64,000 nt of DNA from positions 62,001-126,000 of the forward strand of contig NZ_JAQAGZ010000017.1 in the NCBI RefSeq assembly GCF_027533625.1. Reading direction: 5' to 3'. Every line of letters starts with the position of its first letter. Positions within the stretch are counted from its first letter, which is position 1. A program made the position numbers and the translations under genes. This DNA comes from Paenibacillus gyeongsangnamensis. GTDB taxonomy: Bacteria > Bacillota > Bacilli > Paenibacillales > NBRC-103111. Below the pieces are notes generated by a model. That model worked only from the letters and a program-made list of their open reading frames with translations. It did not search any database and was not told the origin of the DNA. Positions 1 to 7,929 of the stretch are shown here, piece by piece.

Positions 1-80
1 GTTTTACGGGTAACAACAGCGGCCGGAAGGGGATACCCCACCGGGTACCAAGGCAAATTTCTCTATTTCATTGGTTTCTC
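1..80. repeat. 196-bp palindromic repeat, copy A (cut by window edge)
   Basis: This is the right part of the dispersed element also found at 17998-18193, 25570-25765 and 59367-59562. It shares the GATACCCCACCGG block, the CTCTATTTCAT stretch and a GGTTTCTC end. It has the same orientation as the 59.5 kb copy. The remainder lies before base 1. Confidence 0.8.
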
Positions 81-125
81 TACAGCCTGGAGCCGCCGCG
101 GCAGCTCCTTCTATTCATCGGCACC

Positions 126-464
126 CTATTTAGAACCCGGCGCCGCCATATCTACTCCGGTAACATGATGTTTATGACCCTCTTCTACCGAAGTATAAAA
201 ATCGTAGTAATGTACGTGCATTCCGTTACCTACAGGTATGGCCGGACCGGAGTACGCTTTGTAATGATGTGTGTGGCCATCTTCAAAAACGACGTATCCT
301 TCCGTGTAATGAATATGTCCGCCGTCTTGAGTACGAATGGGTGGGAAGGTCACATCCAGGCATTGATGAACGTGTCCGTTTTCAACCGACGTGTAATCAA
401 CGGAACCATGCGTATGATTTGGTACAAAACCGCTCACAAATGTTACTTTCTTGATTTGGGCCAT
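126..464 (-). CDS. YmaF family protein
   Basis: A 112-residue protein made almost entirely of repeated short His-rich units (NHTHG, NGHVHQ, GGHIHY, DGHTHHY, GMHVHYY, EGHKHH). This is the hallmark of the Bacillales YmaF family. The HxH spacing suggests metal binding, but no function is established, and I infer none beyond possible metal association. There is no signal peptide or membrane segment. The ATG at 464 is preceded by AAGGAG with a rather long spacing of about 12 bases. It is divergent from the exporter-like gene at 651. Confidence 0.85.
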   Translation of the reverse strand: MAQIKKVTFVSGFVPNHTHGSVDYTSVENGHVHQCLDVTFPPIRTQDGGHIHYTEGYVVFEDGHTHHYKAYSGPAIPVGNGMHVHYYDFYTSVEEGHKHHVTGVDMAAPGSK

Positions 465-650
465 GATCGGGCAGCACTCCTTAGGTTTTATCCTAGCATA
501 TGCACACGCCCAGCAAATTGGTTACATAAGTCGTCTTTCCGATTCAGCGCTCGAAACCCATGTCCGGCCGATCGGTTATTTCCTTCTCGAAAGTTGGCTA
601 CAATACAATTATCGCTTTTCCACAAATTCGGAAGGAATTCAGCTGCTGAC

Positions 651-1685
651 ATGTTAAAAAGAATCCATCATTTCCTATATCGGACTGCTATCGTTTGGAA
701 AATGGCTGCAGCCTCCGCCATATCATGGGAAGCCGCCAAGCTTGCGGGCTCCACCCATCCTTATCTGGCCCCGCTTTCAGTCATTCTTTGCTTGCAGGTG
801 ACGGTAGACAAATCCCTTTTATTTGGCATTCAACGGATCCTGGGGACGATTGCCGGCGTGTTATTCACTGTGTATATAGCTCCCTACGTTGGAATGAATG
901 CTTGGAGCTTGGGATTGTTGATCCTGGTTTCAGCTGCATTGATCCATGGGATAGGTTTCGATAAGGTCGTCATCAATCAGGTCGCGCTCAGCATTTTGCT
1001 GGTGCTTTATTTTCAAGGGAGAGATCCTGGCTATACGGGCGACCGGATTCGGGATACCGTCATCGGCTGCGCGGTCGCTATCGTCATTCATATATTCGTG
1101 TTCCCACCAAACTTTACGAAACAAGCCATTGAAGATTTATACACCTACACTGATCGTTTGACCGACCGCTTCAGGAGAGTATCCCAATGGCTGAACAACG
1201 GCTGCGCTCCTGCTGCCGGGATTATGATTCAAAACGATGCGCGGAGCTTGTTCGATGAGCTGCAGCAAACGATCGATCAGTTCAGTAAAGCGGAAAAGAG
1301 CTTGCAATACCATCCTTTCGTCCAAAAAAGCCGTGCCCTCTTGCAGCAGTATCACGGGCAATTGATACATTTGAAACAGGGATACGCACATTTGACAGGT
1401 ATGCTGCGAACCTTGTCGGAATGGTCGTCAAGCGGGAGGATGACAACAGAAGACCGGACGCTATGGGGTAGGCGCATGCACGCCATCGCCGAACATCTGC
1501 ACAATTGGAAACAAAATATAATGCTTCTCGAGCAAGGAAAGAGCGGCTATTTCACTCCGGCGGCCGACGTTTCCGTATTGGAAACCATGCCGGCTGCTTT
1601 GGCGCTTCCCGCTTCATCGGAGGATGCACGATTTGCATTTGCCTTGCACAACGATACGCTGCAGCTGCTCCAAGACTTCAAATAA
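651..1685 (+). CDS. aromatic acid exporter (ArAE/FUSC-like) family membrane protein
   Basis: 344 residues. The N-terminal half (about residues 15-150) holds four to six hydrophobic segments with the ASAISWEAAKL and HPYLAPLSVIL pattern of Bacillus ArAE_1/DUF939 proteins. The C-terminal half is a soluble, partly coiled region rich in Gln, Leu and Arg, as in the ArAE C-terminal domain. The family is presumed to export aromatic acids or similar small molecules; the substrate is unknown. I chose ATG 651 (MLKRIHHF) because GGAAGGAATT precedes it. The open frame continues upstream to about 165, but that part is antisense to ymaF and has no protein character. Confidence 0.75.
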   Translation: MLKRIHHFLYRTAIVWKMAAASAISWEAAKLAGSTHPYLAPLSVILCLQVTVDKSLLFGIQRILGTIAGVLFTVYIAPYVGMNAWSLGLLILVSAALIHGIGFDKVVINQVALSILLVLYFQGRDPGYTGDRIRDTVIGCAVAIVIHIFVFPPNFTKQAIEDLYTYTDRLTDRFRRVSQWLNNGCAPAAGIMIQNDARSLFDELQQTIDQFSKAEKSLQYHPFVQKSRALLQQYHGQLIHLKQGYAHLTGMLRTLSEWSSSGRMTTEDRTLWGRRMHAIAEHLHNWKQNIMLLEQGKSGYFTPAADVSVLETMPAALALPASSEDARFAFALHNDTLQLLQDFK

Positions 1686-1691
1686 AAGAAA

Positions 1692-1722
1692 CCTGCCGAT
1701 ACGCCTTCTTCGTATTGGCAGG
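1692..1722. terminator. hairpin after the exporter-like gene
   Basis: A 12-bp stem (CCTGCCGATACG/CGTATTGGCAGG, one G-T pair) begins 6 bases after the stop codon. On the plus strand it is followed by AAAGTCTCC, a poor T-tract. On the minus strand it is followed by TTTCTTTTATT. It probably terminates the gene, but orientation is uncertain. Confidence 0.5.
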
Positions 1723-1939
1723 AAAGTCTCCTCCATATTGCTTTGCTCCAATACTAATTTGGTGCAATGAATGAGATATAGTATTTCCGTATTGCAAACA
1801 TATGTTCTTTAATGTATAATGAAATTATTGGATATTTTGGTATATAAGATTTATTTCCTGGTATCCAACTGAACATGTGTCGGGAAAATGTAGAGTACAG
1901 TAGAAGCGAACAAATTCAAATCCAAGGAGAAGATGAACA

Positions 1940-2368
1940 ATGTCATTACGATTGATCCCGTATTTAGTGATGGATGGGAACGCTAACGAAGCCATTCAGT
2001 TTTACAAAGAAGCATTGGATGCCCAACTTCTATTCATCCAATCTTTCGGAGAAATGCCGGAAAACCCTGAGTTTCCTTTACCGGCAGAGGCGAAGGAACG
2101 CGTGGCTCACGCATTGCTCAAAGTCGGCGAAACCGATCTTATGTTCTCTGATACGTTCCCTGGCCAACCCCATCACAGCGGGAATCAAGTGACCATTTGC
2201 ATCTCAACCAACGATAAGAACCGGTCCAAACAAATTTATGATGCCCTCCAGCAAGGCGGTCAAGTGAACATGCCGCTGCAAGAAACCCATTTCAGCCCGG
2301 CATATGGTATTGTACAGGACAAGTTTGGCGTAACCTTCCAAATCTTCACAGAAGGCCAACAAGCATAG
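1940..2368 (+). CDS. VOC (glyoxalase/PhnB-like) family protein
   Basis: 142 residues with the PhnB-like VOC pattern: LIPYLVMDGNANEAIQFYKE at the N-terminus, LMFSDTFPG in the middle, and the closing YGIVQDKFGVTFQIF motif. VOC proteins are dimers of beta-alpha-beta modules that often bind a metal. The PhnB subgroup has no agreed function, so I assign none. AAGGAG sits nine bases before ATG 1940. It is monocistronic, with its own promoter region (1686-1939) and a strong terminator. Confidence 0.85.
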   Translation: MSLRLIPYLVMDGNANEAIQFYKEALDAQLLFIQSFGEMPENPEFPLPAEAKERVAHALLKVGETDLMFSDTFPGQPHHSGNQVTICISTNDKNRSKQIYDALQQGGQVNMPLQETHFSPAYGIVQDKFGVTFQIFTEGQQA

Positions 2369-2400
2369 AGCATTCTTCAGCTAACATGAATAAATGAAAT

Positions 2401-2449
2401 ACAACGGCTCTGATATCGCTATTACAAGCGTCAGAGCCGTTGTCCGTTT
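2401..2449 (+). terminator. rho-independent terminator of the VOC gene
   Basis: A perfect 13-bp stem (ACAACGGCTCTGA/TCAGAGCCGTTGT, 2401-2413 with 2431-2443) is followed by CCGTTTTC. Confidence 0.8.
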
Positions 2450-2615
2450 TCTATAGCACAAGAACCTGATCCAAACGACGGCGATTGACTCATTGTTGCA
2501 GCAATACGTTATTGAACAGCATACATTCTGCCGCTGCCTATTCCCTACAAGAGCCGCCTCTATGTTATACTGGGCGTAAGAAGTATGAATCTATGAGCTG
2601 AGAAGGTGTCTGGCG

Positions 2616-3527
2616 TTGGAGTGGCAGCAGCTTGAATATTTTCAAACCGTCGCCCGATTGGAGCATATGACGCAAGCCGCGCAGGCGTTATCGGTCTCCC
2701 AGTCGGCACTCAGCCGTTCCATCTCCCGTTTGGAGAGCGAGCTGGGCGTCCCCCTCTTCGATCGGCAGGGCCGCTCCATTGCGCTGAACCGTTACGGACA
2801 GCTATTTTTACAGCGGGTCAACAGGATATTGAAAGAATATGAGGATGGAAAGCTGGAGATCCGGGATTTGCTGGACGAGGATGCCGGTGAGGTGACGCTG
2901 GGCTTTCTCCATACACTGGGTTCGCATATGATCCCCGAGCTAATCGTCTCCTTCCGCTCCAAGTACCCGCGCGTAAGGTTTCAATTGAATCAGAGCAGCA
3001 CCACGGTACTCCTTCAACAGCTGGTACATGGCATGCTCGACCTTTGTTTGTTGTCCTCCCCTAGCGAGGCGGTCAATTCAGTGGAATGGAAGGAGCTGTG
3101 GAGCGAAGAATTGTTTGTGTTCGTACCGAAGCAGCATCCGCTTGCCGGCCGGGATTCCATTGCTTTAACGGAAATTGCGGACGAGCCGATGGTTTCCTTT
3201 AAGCATGGCTACGGCCTTCGCCATATCATCGACCGGCTCTGTCTCCAAGCCGGCTTTACGCCCCGGATCGCCTTCGAAGGGGAAGAAGTCCCGACCGTTG
3301 CAGGATTGGTAGCTGCAGGGCTCGGGGTAGCATTGCTCCCCAACGTCAAAGGCAGCGGCATCGAGCATGGAGTCAAGCTGCGCGTGAGCACGCCTGAATG
3401 TCGCCGGGTCATCGGTGTGGCGTGGTCGAAGGACCGCTATCTCTCTCCCTCCTCCAAGCGATTTTTGCAATTTGTCCTGGACGATTTTAAGCCGGAAGGG
3501 CTTCCTTCCTCGGCACAACGACGGTAA
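2616..3527 (+). CDS. LysR family transcriptional regulator
   Basis: 303 residues. The N-terminal winged helix-turn-helix carries the LysR signature (LEYFQTVARLEHMTQAA, then SQSALSRSISRLE at about residues 27-39). The C-terminal effector-binding domain starts near residue 90. The start is TTG 2616, preceded by GAGAAGG. The 3' end overlaps the end of the convergent MFS gene by 41 bp. LysR/MFS pairing is common, so it may regulate that transporter. The effector cannot be read from the sequence. Confidence 0.9.
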   Translation: MEWQQLEYFQTVARLEHMTQAAQALSVSQSALSRSISRLESELGVPLFDRQGRSIALNRYGQLFLQRVNRILKEYEDGKLEIRDLLDEDAGEVTLGFLHTLGSHMIPELIVSFRSKYPRVRFQLNQSSTTVLLQQLVHGMLDLCLLSSPSEAVNSVEWKELWSEELFVFVPKQHPLAGRDSIALTEIADEPMVSFKHGYGLRHIIDRLCLQAGFTPRIAFEGEEVPTVAGLVAAGLGVALLPNVKGSGIEHGVKLRVSTPECRRVIGVAWSKDRYLSPSSKRFLQFVLDDFKPEGLPSSAQRR

Positions 3528-4704
3528 GCAGGAATGCGGCAACCATGGCTAGAAGCAGCAGTAAGGCAATCATGCCGACTACGCCGCCCCAGGCATATCG
3601 TCCCCAGAAGATCCCTCCGATTGATCCTCCCAGGCTGGAGCCCAAGTAATAAAACAGCAGGTACAAAGAAGATGCTTGCGCTTTGCCGGTCAACGCCCGG
3701 CTCCCTACCCAGGAGCTGGCGGTCGAATGACTCCCGAAGAAGCCGAAGGTAAATATGCCGACACCGAGGACGACTACCGCTAGGTGCGAGGACAGGGTCG
3801 GCAAAATGCCGAGCAGCATCAAAAGGATATTCATCCATAGAACCGATCCGCGGCCGATTCGATCGCTCACCCGTCCCATCCACGATGAACTGAACGTGCC
3901 AACCAGGTAAATCACGAAGATCCAGCCCACAAGTGTTTGTGACAAGTGGAAAGGGGCTGCCAGCAGCCGGAAGCCTAAGTAGTTGTACAAGGTGACGAAG
4001 CCTCCCATAAGAATCGCTGCGAGCGCGAATAGACACACCATTCCGGCCTCCTGAAACTGGACGGCGAACTGCCGAAGGATGGCCCGCGGCTGCAGCCGCT
4101 TCGGCTTGAAATGCTGCGATGAAGGCAAACGGCGCCAAAAGAACAGACTCGCAACCAAGCTGATGACCGCGAGCAGACCGATACCCCACCTCCACGACAA
4201 AAGGTCGGATGCCGAGCTGACGACCACCCGGCCGAAGAGTCCCCCTACCGTATTTCCGCTGATGTACAATCCCATCGCAAACCCTAAGCTTTTGGCTTCG
4301 ATTTCCTCCGCCAGGTAGGTCATGGCCACGGCCGGCAGTCCGGCCAGAACAATGCCCTGTATCGCTCGGAGAAGAAGCAGGCTTGCAAAATTAGGAGCAA
4401 AAGCCGTACCCAAGCAGCAAAAGGAAGAGAGCAGCAGCGCGGCTGTCATGACCGTTTTACGGCCGATCCGGTCGGAGATAAAGCCGGCAACCGGTAGAGA
4501 AACGGCAAGCAGTATCGTACTGACCGATAAGGTTAGACTGACGGTCGCAGGAGACAATCTCCATTCGAGAGAATAAACCGGAAATAAAGGTTGTACGCAA
4601 TAAAGCACGGCAAAGGTGGCGAGTCCTGCAGCGAACAGCGCCAAGCTGCCTTGACGATATTCCTTGGTGCCGCGTTCAAGATAATCGGATGATTGCAAGG
4701 CCAT
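3487..4704 (-). CDS. MFS transporter
   Basis: 405 residues with about 12 membrane segments. The loop 2-3 motif GFISDRIGRKTVM and its second-half counterpart GRVSDRIGRG mark the Major Facilitator Superfamily. The overall pattern resembles the YybF/YnfM-like drug or metabolite efflux group, but the substrate is unknown. ATG 4704 follows AAGGATCTGAAAACCG. It is convergent with the LysR gene, with a 41-bp overlap of the coding ends. Confidence 0.88.
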   Translation of the reverse strand: MALQSSDYLERGTKEYRQGSLALFAAGLATFAVLYCVQPLFPVYSLEWRLSPATVSLTLSVSTILLAVSLPVAGFISDRIGRKTVMTAALLLSSFCCLGTAFAPNFASLLLLRAIQGIVLAGLPAVAMTYLAEEIEAKSLGFAMGLYISGNTVGGLFGRVVVSSASDLLSWRWGIGLLAVISLVASLFFWRRLPSSQHFKPKRLQPRAILRQFAVQFQEAGMVCLFALAAILMGGFVTLYNYLGFRLLAAPFHLSQTLVGWIFVIYLVGTFSSSWMGRVSDRIGRGSVLWMNILLMLLGILPTLSSHLAVVVLGVGIFTFGFFGSHSTASSWVGSRALTGKAQASSLYLLFYYLGSSLGGSIGGIFWGRYAWGGVVGMIALLLLLAMVAAFLLTVVVPRKEALPA

Positions 4705-4819
4705 CGGTTTTCAGATCCTTCCTTATTTTACTGATGAATTTAGAATACACCCGGAAGAATGATGTGTATAATTCATTTTTATCAACATTTTCATGCATCC
4801 AGGTAATAAGCGAAGTCGC

Positions 4820-4849
4820 AAAAAAGGACTACCGTAGTTTCGGCAGTCC
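4820..4849 (-). terminator. terminator of htpG
   Basis: On the minus strand GGACTGCCG/CGGTAGTCC (one mismatch-tolerant pair) is followed by TTTTTT, 64 bases after the htpG stop. Confidence 0.75.
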
Positions 4850-4912
4850 CCGTTTTGGTGAATAGGCTTTAACCTTCTTTCAACGACTTTGCTACAAAGC
4901 CGGAAGCCCGAT

Positions 4913-6793
4913 TTAAACCATGATTTTACAAATATCGTTAGTAAATTGTACCGGATCTTGAAGCGGCAATCCTTCGATCAGAAGCGCCTGTTGATATAAC
5001 AGGTTCGTATACAGGTTCACTTTCTCCTTGTCATGGGCGTATGCATCCTTGAGCGAATGGAACACCTGATGATGAACATTAATTTCCAATACTTTATCTG
5101 CTTTAACATCTTGATTGTTTGGCATGGACTTCAGAATTTTTTCCATCTCAATGGAGAGCTCGCCCTCTGCGGACAGACATACCGGGTGGGACTTCAGTCT
5201 TTTGGAAGCTTTGACCTTGGTTACTTTGTCTGTCAGTAAGCCCGCCATGTAATCGAAGAGATCTTTATTGTCGGTTTCTTCGGCAGCCGAAGAATTCTCT
5301 TCCTGATCCTGTTCGATCCCCAGATCGCCGCTAGACACCGATTTAAATTCCTTGTCTTTATATTTCATCATCATCTTGACCGCGAATTCATCGATCTCGT
5401 CGGTGAAGTACAGCATTTCGTAGCCCTTGTCCGCCACCATTTCGGCTTGCGGAAGCTTCTCGATTCTTGCGATGCTCTCACCTGAAGCATAATAAATATA
5501 TTTCTGATCCTCCGGCATTCTCGAAACATATTCGTCCAAGGTAACCAGCTTCTTCTCCGTGGAAGAATAGAACATCAGAAGGTCCTGCAGATCTTCTTTA
5601 TTCATGCCATAGTCGCTATAGACGCCAAATTTCAATTGACGGCCAAAGGATTGATAGAACTTCTCATACTGCTCTCTTTCATCCTTCAGCAAGCTCTGAA
5701 GCTGGCTCTTGATCTTGTTCTTGATGTTCTTGGCGATCAGCTTCAACTGCCGGTCATGCTGCAGCAGCTCTCTCGAGATGTTCAGCGATAAATCCTCGGA
5801 GTCCACCATACCTTTGACGAAGCTGAAATAGTCCGGCACTAAATCGGAGCATTTATCCATAATCAGAACGCCATTGGAATAGAGCTCCAGCCCTTTTTCA
5901 TACTCTTTTGTGTAATAATCGAACGGCGTTTTCTCCGGGATGAACAAGATAGCGTTATACACGACAGCCCCGTCGGCGCTGATATGAACATGCTTGATCG
6001 GCTTGTCGAAGCCATAGCGTTTCTCAAAGTAAAAGTTCTCGTAATCCTCCGGCGTCAGCTCATTCTTATTCTTGCGCCAGATCGGGACCATACTATTGAC
6101 GGTTTGTTCCTCATGAACTTCTTCGAATTCATTCTCGCTATCTGCTTTAGGCTTTCTGACGGCGACCTCCATCTTGATGGGGTAGCGAATGAAATCCGAA
6201 TATTTCTTGATGATCGCCTTTAACCGGTACTCTTCAAGAAACTCGTCATATTGATCCTCTTCGGTATTTTCTTTGATTTTGAGAATAATCTCCGTACCGA
6301 CGGATGCCTTGCTGCAAGGCTCGATCGTATATCCGTCAGCTCCTTGGGATTCCCATTTATAGGCTTCATCGCTACCGAGCGCCTTGCTGATGACCGTTAC
6401 CGTATCGGCCACCATAAATGCGGAATAGAAGCCCACCCCGAATTGGCCGATAATATTGTGCCCGTCCTTCGATTCATTTTCTTTCTTGAAGGCCAGGGAA
6501 CCGCTCTTGGCGATGACGCCAAGGTTATTCTCAAGCTCTTCTTTCGTCATTCCAATCCCTGTATCCAAGATCGTCAAGGTACGGCTTGCCTTATCCGCAG
6601 CCAGCTTGATATAGTAGTCATCCTTGTTAAAAACCAGTTGATCGTCGCTTAATGCTTTATAATAAATCTTGTCGATCGCATCGCTTGCATTGGAGATCAG
6701 CTCTCTCAAAAAGATTTCTCTCTGAGTATAAATAGAGTTAATCATCATCTCCAGTAATCGTTTCGATTCGGCTTTAAACTCTTTCTTGACCAT
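4913..6793 (-). CDS. htpG: molecular chaperone HtpG (Hsp90)
   Basis: 626 residues, the usual Bacillus length. The N-terminal GHKL ATPase domain shows EIFLRELISNASDAIDK, DTGIGMT and GQFGVGFYSAFMV. The middle and C-terminal dimerisation domains follow. It is a cytosolic ATP-dependent chaperone. I chose ATG 6793 (MVKKEFKAESK) because AAAGGAG lies just upstream; an upstream in-frame extension would cross the promoter and the CIRCE operator. Regulation is visible: a sigma-A promoter and a CIRCE site lie between 6850 and 6916. It is monocistronic. Confidence 0.97.
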   Translation of the reverse strand: MVKKEFKAESKRLLEMMINSIYTQREIFLRELISNASDAIDKIYYKALSDDQLVFNKDDYYIKLAADKASRTLTILDTGIGMTKEELENNLGVIAKSGSLAFKKENESKDGHNIIGQFGVGFYSAFMVADTVTVISKALGSDEAYKWESQGADGYTIEPCSKASVGTEIILKIKENTEEDQYDEFLEEYRLKAIIKKYSDFIRYPIKMEVAVRKPKADSENEFEEVHEEQTVNSMVPIWRKNKNELTPEDYENFYFEKRYGFDKPIKHVHISADGAVVYNAILFIPEKTPFDYYTKEYEKGLELYSNGVLIMDKCSDLVPDYFSFVKGMVDSEDLSLNISRELLQHDRQLKLIAKNIKNKIKSQLQSLLKDEREQYEKFYQSFGRQLKFGVYSDYGMNKEDLQDLLMFYSSTEKKLVTLDEYVSRMPEDQKYIYYASGESIARIEKLPQAEMVADKGYEMLYFTDEIDEFAVKMMMKYKDKEFKSVSSGDLGIEQDQEENSSAAEETDNKDLFDYMAGLLTDKVTKVKASKRLKSHPVCLSAEGELSIEMEKILKSMPNNQDVKADKVLEINVHHQVFHSLKDAYAHDKEKVNLYTNLLYQQALLIEGLPLQDPVQFTNDICKIMV

Positions 6794-6849
6794 GAACCGG
6801 TCTCCTTTCAAAGTAAGGGGATCTGATAGATTATATGATGGCGCGCTTG

Positions 6850-6876
6850 TTGGCACTCCACCCGCAAGAGTGCTAA
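6850..6876 (-). promoter_or_regulatory. CIRCE operator (HrcA binding site) of htpG
   Basis: TTGGCACTC-N9-GAGTGCTAA differs from the CIRCE consensus (TTAGCACTC-N9-GAGTGCTAA) at a single base. It starts just downstream of the predicted -10 box, so it overlaps the transcription start and 5' leader of htpG. That is the standard position for HrcA repression. Confidence 0.92.
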
Positions 6877-6886
6877 TACTTATTTG

Positions 6887-6916
6887 TATATACCATATCC
6901 TAAATTTTGCTGTCAA
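6887..6916 (-). promoter_or_regulatory. sigma-A promoter of htpG
   Basis: On the minus strand a perfect -35 box TTGACA (6911-6916) and TATATA (6887-6892) are separated by 18 bp, directly upstream of CIRCE. Confidence 0.75.
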
Positions 6917-6970
6917 GATCCCTGCCCCTTGAACGGGATAACTTCTTCCCCCGTCCTAGTTAGGTAAACC

Positions 6971-7034
6971 AGGATAAACGGCTACGCCGTCCTTGTCTTA
7001 CAAGGACCAGCGCGTTTATCAAGGTTGATGCGAA
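6971..7034. repeat. 64-bp double-hairpin repeat, copy 1
   Basis: Nearly identical to 55475-55538 (two differences seen). It has an inner stem GTCCTTGT/ACAAGGAC and an outer stem ATAAACG/CGTTTAT, so the single strand folds on itself. It is a REP-like intergenic element between htpG and the DUF2203 gene. Confidence 0.85.
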
Positions 7035-7165
7035 GCTATAAGCCTTCGAAAACTTATAAATTCTTATCAACTGACAAAAACAGCCCCTTCGAAAGATGCG
7101 AATGGAACTGCTGTTCTTTCCGTATCTGAAACCCGTGCAGATGGCTGTGCGATTCTACATTGGAC

Positions 7166-7579
7166 TTATGCATCCGGAATCGGTTTTCGTCCATTGAACC
7201 CGTCATGCCAGCCATGGTAGTGGGTAATTGCTTCTTCCCCTTCCTTCCAGCAAATCAGGACATCCTCCCCGTTTAGTACGGCAGGAAAGTCAATCAAACC
7301 CGGGTTGATCATCTTCAGCAGTACGCCTTTACGAGCAAAATTACCAATAAGCAGATCAGCCTCGAGCTTCAAAAAATCAAGCTGCCCTTCCAGCTCGAAA
7401 TAAGGATCCATATCGTCTTCCTCATAGAAGAAAGCAGGTTCGGTATTGGCCTTTTTCTTCTGCAGCTCCAGATAGAGATCCTCGAATTGTTTCACCAGAC
7501 CTTGAAGCTGTGACAAATCCTCTTTCAGTTGAGGCAGGAGAGCATTCGCCTCACTTAAGGTAAACGTCCTATTGTTCAA
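7166..7579 (-). CDS. DUF2203 domain-containing protein
   Basis: 137 residues. It opens with the DUF2203 pattern FTLSEANALLPQLKEDLSQL, a helical coiled region, and ends with the conserved LLKMINPGLIDFPA and VLICWKEGE...YHGWHDGFNGRKPI stretch. This is a small cytosolic protein of unknown function found widely in Bacillales. The ATG at 7579 has only a weak upstream ribosome binding site. It appears monocistronic. Confidence 0.88.
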   Translation of the reverse strand: MNNRTFTLSEANALLPQLKEDLSQLQGLVKQFEDLYLELQKKKANTEPAFFYEEDDMDPYFELEGQLDFLKLEADLLIGNFARKGVLLKMINPGLIDFPAVLNGEDVLICWKEGEEAITHYHGWHDGFNGRKPIPDA

Positions 7580-7721
7580 TGTACATCGACTCCTTACATC
7601 CCAGTGTACTAGATCGCTTCGAAGAATGCCACTGCTGCCCGTGCCACGGGTACAACGAAATACGCCGCCGGATCAACTGAACCGGCAGCCTACTTTAAAG
7701 CTCCCCAAGAAATCTGATTAC

Positions 7722-7868
7722 TTATTTAATGTAAACTTCCATTTCATTGATCGTCGGCTCGGCGCTTGCGCTTGTGATATACAGACGGAGATACCTGGAT
7801 GTGACCGGCAAGAAATTAATCGTTGCGCTTGCGCCGATACCAAATCGTCCTATAAAACGAACAACGGC
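7722..7868 (-). pseudogene. C-terminal fossil of an F5/8 type C (discoidin) domain protein
   Basis: The open stretch ends with INFLPVTSRYLRLYITSAS followed by EPTINEMEVYIK and a stop. This is the typical last beta-strand pair of a carbohydrate-binding F5/8C module at the end of a secreted glycosidase. Everything upstream is gone: a TAG lies at 7869 and the frame runs into the terminator hairpin of the next gene. There is no start codon or ribosome binding site. I read it as a leftover of a deleted secreted enzyme. Confidence 0.65.
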
Positions 7869-7893
7869 CTACCCGCATTCATGCGAATAGGCC
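7852..7893 (-). terminator. terminator of the MotE-like gene
   Basis: GGCCTATTCGCAT/ATGCGGGTAGGCC (7866-7893), then GTTGTTCGTTTTAT on the minus strand, 37 bases after the stop codon. Confidence 0.7.
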
Positions 7894-7929
7894 GTACGTA
7901 TAGACATCAAGACGAATAGTTAAAAGCTT

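Noticed and set aside
165..650. N-terminal extension of the exporter-like protein
   Set aside because: It is antisense to ymaF and has no protein character; a ribosome binding site stands before ATG 651.
6794..6916. N-terminal extension of HtpG
   Set aside because: It would translate the CIRCE operator and the promoter; ATG 6793 has AAAGGAG and gives the normal length.
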